From JBCAWW01 sp045106675 (lineage in GTDB: Bacteria; Bacteroidota; Bacteroidia; J057), in NCBI GenBank assembly GCA_045106675.1, contig JBGCFA010000467.1, forward strand, positions 1 to 39,109: a stretch of DNA of 39,109 bases. The letters run 5' to 3'. The position numbers were made by a program, and so were the translations under genes. How positions within the stretch are numbered: the first letter of the stretch is position 1; each line of letters begins with the position of its first letter. The notes under the pieces were generated by a model. It was not told where the DNA came from and made no database searches. It was given only the letters and a program-made list of their open reading frames with translations. This document shows, one piece after another, positions 8,382-14,699 of the stretch.

Positions 8382-8398
8382 CTGCTTCGCAGAACGCT
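8382..8398 (+). repeat. hairpin-AACGCT element
   Basis: CTGC-TTC-GCAG-AACGCT, perfect 4-bp stem, followed by TCTCTC. Compared with the CCGC/GCGG copies, both sides of the second stem pair have changed together (C-G to T-A). Confidence 0.85.
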
Positions 8399-8523
8399 TC
8401 TCTCTAGATCCCTGCTCTCATGCAGTCGCTTTTGCTCCTTTATTCGGCTGGGATGGCGGACGATTTTCCACCTTATGCCGGAATGTTAGGTACGAACATA
8501 TCCGGTATCTAAGGCTTTGCTTC

Positions 8524-8561
8524 CTGCTCCGCAGAACGCTGATAATCGTTCCGCGAAGCGG
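8524..8561. repeat. composite (mirrored) hairpin element
   Basis: A + half CTGC-TCC-GCAG-AACGCT (8524-8540), spacer GATAAT, and a - half CCGC-TTC-GCGG-AACG (8547-8561 on the minus strand). It is identical to 5380-5411 from 8530 to 8561; the left arm and loop differ while pairing is kept. Confidence 0.88.
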
Positions 8562-8584
8562 CCCTAAGTAGGAATGTGCCAAGC

Positions 8585-9037
8585 TTAGTGGGCAATACTA
8601 TGGGAATCTCGCACCTTGCTAAAGGTCAAGGCTAATAGTTGCCAAGTATCTCCCTCCTTTTGATAGACCTCGGTGACGGTAAACTCATTGGAAACTTCAT
8701 TGCCCCTCACTACGGCTACCAGCGTGATACGATTCCAGAGAATGGCGGTATCGTCAAATAGCTCAACCGCCAGATCATGGACCTCAGCATTTTTATACCA
8801 GATGCTCCCGCTTTTGATGATTTCGAGTTCTCTTTCTTTTTTCCATGATCCACTCATGTGGACGAATTTGGATTGATCGTGGAATAGGATAGCTAACTCA
8901 TCTACATTTTTGTCTGCCATCCATTGCCATTTTTGGGCAGAAAGATTGGCGATCTCTTGTACTTGGGTTGAGTCTTGGGCAAATGAGCCTTGCGCCAATA
9001 CGATGACGAAAAGCAGGCCGGTAAATAATCTTTTCAT
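8585..9037 (-). CDS. secreted SnoaL/NTF2-like (DUF4440-type) protein
   Basis: From the ATG at 9037 the protein has a clean signal peptide (MKRLFTGLLFVIVLAQGSFAQ) and about 130 mature residues. An in-frame ATG at 9073 would add 12 residues before the signal and is less likely. The body (IANLSAQKWQWMADKNVDELAILFHDQSKFVHMSG, then ELFDDTAILWNRITLVAVVRG and FTVTEVYQKEGDTWQLLALTFSKV) has the cone-shaped NTF2 pattern of a long N-terminal helix and a curved sheet, as in DUF4440/SnoaL-like proteins. Many are small-molecule binding or isomerase-like, but no catalytic residues can be assigned. It lies 59 bp downstream of the carboxylesterase and is probably co-transcribed; the gap contains a repeat element at 9083-9099. 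Confidence 0.8.
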   Translation of the reverse strand: MKRLFTGLLFVIVLAQGSFAQDSTQVQEIANLSAQKWQWMADKNVDELAILFHDQSKFVHMSGSWKKERELEIIKSGSIWYKNAEVHDLAVELFDDTAILWNRITLVAVVRGNEVSNEFTVTEVYQKEGDTWQLLALTFSKVRDSHSIAH

Positions 9038-9082
9038 ATGAGGTTTGATCGGTGATTTTTGGGTTAGGTTCAAATATATTGA

Positions 9083-9099
9083 GGCGTTTAGGGGGCCTA
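9083..9099 (-). repeat. hairpin-AACGCC element overlapping a stop codon
   Basis: On the minus strand TAGG-CCC-CCTA-AACGCC, a perfect stem unlike the common CCGC/GCGG one. Its first three bases are the TAG stop of the carboxylesterase gene. Confidence 0.65.
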
Positions 9100-10704
9100 A
9101 ATGCCACGTGATTGTAATTGTGTTCTTAGTTTTTCAGCCTTTTCAATGATATCTAGTCTTGCTTGTCTAGGGTCCGGTTTGCCTACTGCTTCACCATTAA
9201 GTTGGATATCGAGTATTTCGTTCTCCGTAGGAGAATAAATAGGCCATTTGCTTAGTCCTTCTCCATTTGGATTTCCAGTCTTAGCAAAGTTTACCCAATA
9301 GGCATTCATCCTTATCGCCATTTCTTGATCTTCAGAGCTAGGTTCGGGGGCTCCCCAACGAGAACTGAGATTGTTAAATACATAAGAGACTTCAGATCCA
9401 TGTCCAGCACCATCGCGCATTCTCTCTCTCATTGTGCTGGGTACATATCCAAATTGATAGAAGTAAACTGGGACATCTTTTGAGGCAAAAGCTTTTGCAG
9501 TAAAACGAGCTGGCTCAGCCCAAACCCAATCGGTGTTAAACTGGGTGATGATCTCAGTAAACTCTTTTTTGCCATCTGGATCATAGGCAGCAATTGCTTC
9601 CTCTTCGAGTGCTCCAAAGAGGGCAAAAAGTTCGGTTTTAGAATTACTAGTATTCACAAAACTCCCTCCTATTTCCGCACTATTAGAACCAATTATAAGC
9701 GGGATCTGCGCTTGTCTACCTGCTATATATGCACTTTCAGCGGTTTCTACTACCAGCCTGCCATCTATAATTGGTCCAGAATAGGTCCGAGGGCCATCCT
9801 GACCATCTGTCTCCTGCCCTTCATCTACAATCTCCTCGACGCTCAGGGCACGCAGCTTGGCCAAAGCCGCTTTATCTGTTTCTTCAATACCATGTTTTCG
9901 GGCAAAAGTGATTCCGATGCTTTCAGCAGAAACTTTGTAAAAAGGGTCGGCATTTTCGGTACTGATTGGCCTCCCAGTTAGTACTCCGTCCCTACCACCA
10001 CCAGATTGACTGATTGCTTTATGGAAAAGACCTTTGGCGTCAGGTATTGTCATGAGAGAATGAACCGATACTCCACCAGCTGAAAAACCAAAGATGGTGA
10101 CATTGCTGGGATCACCGCCAAATGCAGCAATATTTTTCTGTACCCATATAAGAGCTGCAATTTGATCCATAAAAGCGTAACTGCCTTTTGGTTCCTCAGG
10201 ATGTTCTGCACTTAAGGCAGGAAAAGCAAAGTGGCCTAGGCGTCCGAGGCGATAATTGATGCTTACAATAATGACTCCTTGCTTAGCGAATTCAATCCCG
10301 GAAACCCTTCCTGAACCGCCTGTAAATCCGCCACCATGTATCCAAACCATAACTGGGAGTTTGGAATTTTCTTTGGCATCTGCTGGTTTCCATAAGTTGA
10401 GGTAGAGACAATCTTCGGAAGAACCTTCAGCAATACTACCAGAACTGCGAGGCCAGCCCGCCTGCGCGCAATTAGGCCCAAACGCGCTAGCATCACGTAC
10501 ACCTTGCCATGAGACTACTGGCTGAGGTGGACGCCAGCGAAATTCTCCAATGGGGGGAGCAGCGTAGGGGATTCCCTTGAAACTCGCTACCTTTCCTTCT
10601 GTGGTACCCTTTAGGATGCCTGATGCAGTTTGAACACTTGGCGATTGAGCCAGAAGAGAAAGTGTACTTATACAAAATATAACAAATGTGAAAAGCTTTC
10701 TCAT
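9097..10704 (-). CDS. secreted type B carboxylesterase
   Basis: An alpha/beta hydrolase of the carboxylesterase type B family (535 residues, usual size) with a signal peptide ending near LSLLAQ. Landmarks: FKGIPYAAPPIGEFRWRPPQP, SEDCLYLNLWKP, the oxyanion-hole loop VWIHGGGFTGGSG, the nucleophile elbow FGFSAGG with Ser208, and GAGHGSEVSYVFNN with the catalytic His. The elbow is normally GESAGG; here Phe replaces Glu, which is uncommon. It probably hydrolyses esters in the periplasm or outside the cell; substrate unknown. The gene is divergent from an AraC-type regulator across about 160 bp, so that regulator may control it together with the downstream SnoaL-like gene. Confidence 0.92.
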   Translation of the reverse strand: MRKLFTFVIFCISTLSLLAQSPSVQTASGILKGTTEGKVASFKGIPYAAPPIGEFRWRPPQPVVSWQGVRDASAFGPNCAQAGWPRSSGSIAEGSSEDCLYLNLWKPADAKENSKLPVMVWIHGGGFTGGSGRVSGIEFAKQGVIIVSINYRLGRLGHFAFPALSAEHPEEPKGSYAFMDQIAALIWVQKNIAAFGGDPSNVTIFGFSAGGVSVHSLMTIPDAKGLFHKAISQSGGGRDGVLTGRPISTENADPFYKVSAESIGITFARKHGIEETDKAALAKLRALSVEEIVDEGQETDGQDGPRTYSGPIIDGRLVVETAESAYIAGRQAQIPLIIGSNSAEIGGSFVNTSNSKTELFALFGALEEEAIAAYDPDGKKEFTEIITQFNTDWVWAEPARFTAKAFASKDVPVYFYQFGYVPSTMRERMRDGAGHGSEVSYVFNNLSSRWGAPEPSSEDQEMAIRMNAYWVNFAKTGNPNGEGLSKWPIYSPTENEILDIQLNGEAVGKPDPRQARLDIIEKAEKLRTQLQSRGI

Positions 10705-10868
10705 GGCAGTTTTTTAGTTTTTGGATTCTCAAATACCAAATTGCTTGTATTTTAAGGACTAGAGGGTAGATAGATTACTGTATTTCCTACCATTTTTACT
10801 GATGTGATTCATTAATAGCACCTCATAAGATGGAATTGGCTAGATTAGATCATCCCAAATCAAAGTAT

Positions 10869-11780
10869 ATGGACAATCAATTTAGGTTTGATACGGTCTC
10901 AGAATATAATGCCCTGAATAATCATGAAACGCTTCATCCGTTGGTGAACGTGATCGATTTTTATCAGGCAAATCCTCGTTCGTGGAACGGACAAAAAAAG
11001 ATTCGTATCAACTATGGCATTTATTGCATCTTTCTCAAAGAAGTGAAATGTGGAGATTTAAGATATGGCTGCAACTACTATGACTATCAAGAAGGAACTT
11101 TGGTTTTTGTATCGCCGGGGCAAGTGATGAATTTGGAGCTGGATGGGAAGCCTTATCAACCCAAAGGCTACGCCTTGGTGTTTCATCCAGATATGATCGA
11201 GGGTACTGGATTGGCAAAAAGCATTCTTGAATATGGCTTTTGGGGCTACCAAATGAATGAAGCCCTGCATTTATCAGAGCAAGAAAGACAGATTGTCTTA
11301 GATCTTTTTGCAAAGATCAAATTAGAATTACGACAGAATGTTGATAAGCATAGCAAGAAGCTCATTGTCTCAAATATTGAGTTGTTCATGAACTATTGTG
11401 AGCGCTTTTATGATCGGCAGTTTATCACCAGAGATAATGTCAATAGAGGCATCTTAGAGAAGTTTGAAGAGCAACTCAATGGCTACTATAGCGACCATAA
11501 AGCCCAAGAGATAGGCTTGCCTTCAGTGGCTTATATTGCTAATCAATTACATCTATCCGCAAATTATTTTGGCGACTTAATCAAAAAGGAAACAGGTAAA
11601 TCTGCCAAAGAATATATTCAGGATAAAATCATCGTATTAGCCAAAAACAAGGTAAGTGATAATGTCTTGACTGTAAGTGAAATTGCTTATGAGTTAGGCT
11701 TTAAATACCCGCAACATTTTACTCGTCTATTTAAAAAGCAAGTTGGTTGCACGCCCAATGAATATCGAAATCTAGCCTAA
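10869..11780 (+). CDS. AraC-family transcriptional regulator
   Basis: The C-terminal 100 residues form the two helix-turn-helix motifs of the AraC/XylS family: IANQLHLSANYFGDLIKKETGKSAKEYI and VSEIAYELGFKYPQHFTRLFKKQVGCTPNEYR. The N-terminal part (FVSPGQVMNLELDGKPYQPKGYALVFHPDMI) is the cupin-like sensing region common in Bacteroidota members. I prefer the ATG at 10869 (MDNQFRFDTVSEYNALNNHETLHPLV), where the family-like sequence begins; an upstream ATG at 10830 adds 13 unlike residues. It is divergent from the carboxylesterase gene, the usual arrangement for a local activator, and ends overlapping the convergent membrane-protein gene by 4 bp. The inducer is unknown. Confidence 0.9.
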   Translation: MDNQFRFDTVSEYNALNNHETLHPLVNVIDFYQANPRSWNGQKKIRINYGIYCIFLKEVKCGDLRYGCNYYDYQEGTLVFVSPGQVMNLELDGKPYQPKGYALVFHPDMIEGTGLAKSILEYGFWGYQMNEALHLSEQERQIVLDLFAKIKLELRQNVDKHSKKLIVSNIELFMNYCERFYDRQFITRDNVNRGILEKFEEQLNGYYSDHKAQEIGLPSVAYIANQLHLSANYFGDLIKKETGKSAKEYIQDKIIVLAKNKVSDNVLTVSEIAYELGFKYPQHFTRLFKKQVGCTPNEYRNLA

Positions 11781-12061
11781 AGGCCAGGGAAAATCGCCTC
11801 AAAGAAAAATACCAGCCAAAACATCGAAACCGCCATCCAAAAGAGCGCAAACCAGATCGGTTTTCGTAGCCAGCCCATTTTGCCTTCGGCAGAACGCTTT
11901 TGTCCCATCAAGCCCGCGATCCCAAAGATGAGAAAGGGGAACCAATTGTAGGACAAACGGACGAGTTCGGTTTCGCTATGGTCATTGAATGAGTAGAGGT
12001 AGAGATACCCCATGATGCCAAAAGCGACAAGGATTGAAGTGATGAAGATGGAGCGTAACAT
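11777..12061 (-). CDS. small integral membrane protein
   Basis: From the ATG at 12061 the product is 94 residues with three likely membrane helices (FITSILVAFGIMGYLYLY; WFPFLIFGIAGLMG; FALFWMAVSMFWLVFFFEAIF). The longer frame starting at 12157 would overlap the hydrolase gene and begins with hydrophilic, non-family sequence, so I reject that start. The codons for QKRSAEGK contain a hairpin element at 11881-11898 in the loop between helices two and three. It lies 34 bp downstream of the hydrolase gene on the same strand. I do not recognise a family. Confidence 0.6.
   Translation of the reverse strand: MLRSIFITSILVAFGIMGYLYLYSFNDHSETELVRLSYNWFPFLIFGIAGLMGQKRSAEGKMGWLRKPIWFALFWMAVSMFWLVFFFEAIFPGL
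11881..11898 (+). repeat. hairpin-GAACGCT element inside a coding sequence
   Basis: TGCC-TTC-GGCA-G-AACGCT, perfect stem with one extra G before the hexamer. It lies antisense within the small membrane-protein gene. Confidence 0.7.
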
Positions 12062-12084
12062 AATTAAGGCCGTTTCTCTAAAAT

Positions 12085-12101
12085 AGCGTTTTTTCTCAAA
12101 A
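12085..12101 (-). repeat. possible hairpin-AACGCT element at a stop codon
   Basis: Minus strand TTTT-GAG-AAAA-AACGCT. The stem is all A-T, so it is weak, but spacing and hexamer fit the family. It overlaps the TGA stop of the alpha/beta hydrolase gene (12096-12098). Confidence 0.45.
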
Positions 12102-13085
12102 ACCCTGCGCTCGTAACCATTTTTCGCACCTAGCGGCCCATTCCTCTGCTGGTTCATTGGCCCCTTTAGCCAATCCTAATCCATGTCTGCCTGTCGGAAA
12201 TATATGAAGTTCATTGTCTACTCCGGCTACGGTCAAGGCCTCCGCAAATACTTCACTATGTTCATAAGGCACTACTTCATCTGTCTCGGTCGTCCAAATA
12301 AAACTAGGAGGAGTGAGACTGTCGACATGCAAAAAGGTGGAAACTGTCCTTAATATCTCTGGCGTTGGGCTAAGCCCGACTAATGAAATAACTGCTTCTT
12401 TGGCACTTTGAGCTACACCACTCGTGTCAGCTGTAAAGTCCGTAGCTGGATAGCATAGTACTAGCAAATCTGGACGACTCAGCCAATATGCAGTAGAGTC
12501 GCTATCACTAGGATTTTGCGTTCCTAAGAGGGAGGTGAGATGTCCGCCTGCCGAAAACCCCAGCATGCCAACCCGTTTAGGATCAATGTTATATTTGGTC
12601 GCATTGGTTCTCAGCTGAGCCATCGCTACTTGAGCATCGTAAAGGGCGGCAGGGTATAAATCCGGCGCTACTCGATAGTTGAGCACAAAGGCCGAGATAC
12701 CGATACGATTGAGCCATTGGGCGATCTCGAGACCTTCATGATTTTCGGCTCGCATCATAAATCCACCTCCAGGTGCAATCAAAATGGCCGGTTTGGGCTG
12801 TCCATTGTCTGCAACCAGATGATAATCTACCATATAAGGTAGCTTCTCTGGTAAGTCTCTCATCATCGCTTGAATCGCTTTGGCGGCAGCGGGCATCTCT
12901 GACTCCGTCAAACGCCTCGGTATCGCTCGTGTCTCCAATGGAATGATGCGACTTAGATAATCTGGATCACTATAGTCTGGAAACAAAAAGGAGCGCGTGT
13001 TTTGGTATTGATAGTAAGCAAAACCACCGCCAGCCAAGACTAAAATCCCCAGGGCTATCAGGATATAGGTGAATTTTTCACTCAT
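12096..13085 (-). CDS. membrane-anchored alpha/beta hydrolase (BD-FAE/HSL-like esterase)
   Basis: 329 residues: an N-terminal membrane helix (about 6-26), then an alpha/beta hydrolase domain. PAILIAPGGGFM forms the oxyanion loop, GFSAGG holds nucleophile Ser178, TETDEVVP holds the acid Asp269 and GRHGLG holds His301, giving a complete catalytic triad. The family includes acetyl-xylan and feruloyl-type esterases, so carbohydrate or small-ester substrates are plausible, but no specific one is shown. It starts two bases after the ADP-ribosylglycohydrolase stop, a tightly coupled pair, with the small membrane-protein gene following. The stop codon sits in a possible repeat element. Confidence 0.88.
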   Translation of the reverse strand: MSEKFTYILIALGILVLAGGGFAYYQYQNTRSFLFPDYSDPDYLSRIIPLETRAIPRRLTESEMPAAAKAIQAMMRDLPEKLPYMVDYHLVADNGQPKPAILIAPGGGFMMRAENHEGLEIAQWLNRIGISAFVLNYRVAPDLYPAALYDAQVAMAQLRTNATKYNIDPKRVGMLGFSAGGHLTSLLGTQNPSDSDSTAYWLSRPDLLVLCYPATDFTADTSGVAQSAKEAVISLVGLSPTPEILRTVSTFLHVDSLTPPSFIWTTETDEVVPYEHSEVFAEALTVAGVDNELHIFPTGRHGLGLAKGANEPAEEWAARCEKWLRAQGF

Positions 13086-13087
13086 GA

Positions 13088-14401
13088 TTACATACTTTTT
13101 GCGAGTCTTTGCGCCAAGCCTTCTAGGTCTGTGCCCATCAGGCGATTGGTTTCCAGCACTTTTTGGACTAGTCCTTCGGGTAAGGCCCTGGCTCCGTGAA
13201 AGGCGCCTAATATAGCCCCTGTTACAGCTCCTGTCGTATCATTGTCGCGACCAAAATTGATCACAAACTCTAAGCTAGTCTGAAAGTCAAAATCAAAGAG
13301 CATCAAGGCGACCAGATTGACAAGATGGATCTCACTAGGATGGAATGGATAGGTTTCAAGCTGTTGGTCCATACGCTCATAAGCCACAGCAAATCGGGCA
13401 TATTTGATAGAGTCTGCCTCTGTTTTGATCGGTAAAGCAAGCTTAACGGGAGAGTCCTTTAACACTTTCTGAGGATCAGCGTTCCGCGCAGCTTGCACGA
13501 TAGAGAGGGCATCACGATATACTTTGTAGGAGGTGCGTCCGACCAAGCGGCTATCAAAATATCCTTTAGGATCTACATCTCGCAATACCCTTAGTACTGA
13601 GTCTGGACTCGTGCCTGGGACCATTGCTTTAGCGACTAGGCTGGCTGTCAACGCACTGATGTCCTTGGCAAAACCAATGTCAAATATGTCAATGCGATAG
13701 GTTTGCTCATATGCCCAGTCTGGATTGCCGGGATAAGCTGCTCCAATCATGGGCGAAAACAACATGCCGGCACAGACCATTTCGCCACCATAAAACTTAT
13801 TAAGGGCATCCGAAAATTCATCAATATCGCTCTCTGTATAAGGCTTTGCCACCATGGCCCATTCTTTGAGCCAAGCGATACGCCTCAGCTGATCTTCATA
13901 GGGATCGAGGCGGTAGTCATCGATTTGTTTGAGATGGGATATACCTTCGGTATACCGATCTTGGATATGCTCGGCAAAACTCAAGGCGGAAAGTCGCTTG
14001 GGCCGTGCAAGTACAGTTGAGCCACTGCCCGTGAGATAATCAATCATCAAGACTTTCCAGCGAGTGTCGTCAGTGGTGCCACCTGCGGGTAGGTTCATAG
14101 CCCAAGTCCCTTCGGCGCTGGGCTCTCGTACCATATCGTCCAAAGTGTCAATAAAGCCGTATTCCAGTTGCATTTGCTCACGGCTCCACATCTCAGTAGG
14201 AGCGCCCATCGCATCGCCTATGGCAGAGCCAACGAGCATTCCCAACAATTTGTCGTATAACACCTCTTCTGATAGCTTAAGGTCTTGGTAGTCTGGGGCG
14301 CTTTTTTCGAGCATGGGTAATGGCGGATCGTGTTCAACAGGGATTTCGGGTCGGCAAGAGAGGAATAGGCCGAGTATAAGTAGGGGCAAGTAGGCTTTCA
14401 T
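13088..14401 (-). CDS. lipoprotein ADP-ribosylglycohydrolase family protein
   Basis: A DraG-type ADP-ribosylglycohydrolase fold, 437 residues. The metal-site motifs are present: MLVGSAIGDAMGAPTE (about 54-70), GGTTDDTRW with Thr110-Asp111-Asp112, and FGRDNDTTGAVTGAILGA with Asp386 and Asp388. Unusually the N-terminus is a lipoprotein signal (LILGLFLSC, Cys16), so the protein should be exported and membrane-attached, whereas classical DraG acts on cytoplasmic ADP-ribosyl-arginine. Some exported family members probably act on other N-glycosidic substrates. It is first in a minus-strand run with the alpha/beta hydrolase (2-bp gap) and a small membrane protein, suggesting a periplasmic degradation task. 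A degenerate repeat lies near 13479-13495. Confidence 0.9.
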   Translation of the reverse strand: MKAYLPLLILGLFLSCRPEIPVEHDPPLPMLEKSAPDYQDLKLSEEVLYDKLLGMLVGSAIGDAMGAPTEMWSREQMQLEYGFIDTLDDMVREPSAEGTWAMNLPAGGTTDDTRWKVLMIDYLTGSGSTVLARPKRLSALSFAEHIQDRYTEGISHLKQIDDYRLDPYEDQLRRIAWLKEWAMVAKPYTESDIDEFSDALNKFYGGEMVCAGMLFSPMIGAAYPGNPDWAYEQTYRIDIFDIGFAKDISALTASLVAKAMVPGTSPDSVLRVLRDVDPKGYFDSRLVGRTSYKVYRDALSIVQAARNADPQKVLKDSPVKLALPIKTEADSIKYARFAVAYERMDQQLETYPFHPSEIHLVNLVALMLFDFDFQTSLEFVINFGRDNDTTGAVTGAILGAFHGARALPEGLVQKVLETNRLMGTDLEGLAQRLAKSM

Positions 14402-14436
14402 ATGGAGGAAGATAGCGGATTTGGGCGAGATTTATT

Positions 14437-14522
14437 GTTGAGGCGCAAGATTTTGCGCCTCAACAGCTCACAAGCAGATCGTAAAGGCGCATCCTGATCA
14501 CTATACGGGATTGCGCCTCAAC
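14437..14522. repeat. 12-bp inverted repeat plus a third arm
   Basis: GTTGAGGCGCAA (14437-14448), loop GATT, and TTGCGCCTCAAC (14453-14464) form a perfect 12-bp stem. TTGCGCCTCAAC recurs at 14511-14522. There is no T run after the stem, so it does not look like a simple terminator; regulator binding or a second dispersed repeat family are possible. Confidence 0.8.
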
Positions 14523-14527
14523 AAGAA

Positions 14528-14544
14528 AGCGTTCCGCAAAGCGG
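14528..14544 (-). repeat. hairpin-AACGCT element
   Basis: Minus strand CCGC-TTT-GCGG-AACGCT, perfect stem with a changed loop. It begins six bases after the third arm of the neighbouring inverted repeat. Confidence 0.8.
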
Positions 14545-14699
14545 GCTAATAAATAGAGTGAGCAGATATAATAGTAGTCTCACTTTTTGGTATGGCGACA
14601 ATAAATCAACGAGTAGGCCAAATTAAGACTGGAAAATGACCTCCGAGTAGGGGCATCTCGCTTGGCAAATGTCTATATTAAAAGATCGAATCTTAAGAC

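Larger units (their letters stand above)
8274..8584. other. 311-bp intergenic region with repeat elements, no credible gene
   Basis: This gap lies upstream of the 2Fe-2S gene and downstream of the SnoaL-like gene. It holds a + element at 8382-8398 and a mirrored composite at 8524-8561. A 75-codon frame spans it but is built largely from the repeats and resembles nothing. The promoter of the molybdenum enzyme run should lie here, but no clear box was seen. Confidence 0.5.
14402..14699. other. divergent promoter region with repeats
   Basis: About 300 bp between the divergent ADP-ribosylglycohydrolase and CotH-type genes. It holds a perfect 12-bp inverted repeat with a third copy of one arm, then a hairpin-AACGCT element. 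No gene is visible and no promoter box could be fixed. Confidence 0.5.

Noticed and set aside
8344..8571. 75-codon frame upstream of the 2Fe-2S gene
   Set aside because: It is formed largely by repeat elements at 8382 and 8524 and has no family features or partner.
12062..12157. Upstream start for the small membrane protein
   Set aside because: It would overlap the hydrolase gene in another frame and add a charged, non-family leader; the ATG at 12061 begins the hydrophobic protein.
13479..13495. AGCGTTCCGC word in the ADP-ribosylglycohydrolase gene as a repeat element
   Set aside because: The second arm (GCTT) does not pair with CCGC; only a degenerate relation to the family is possible.
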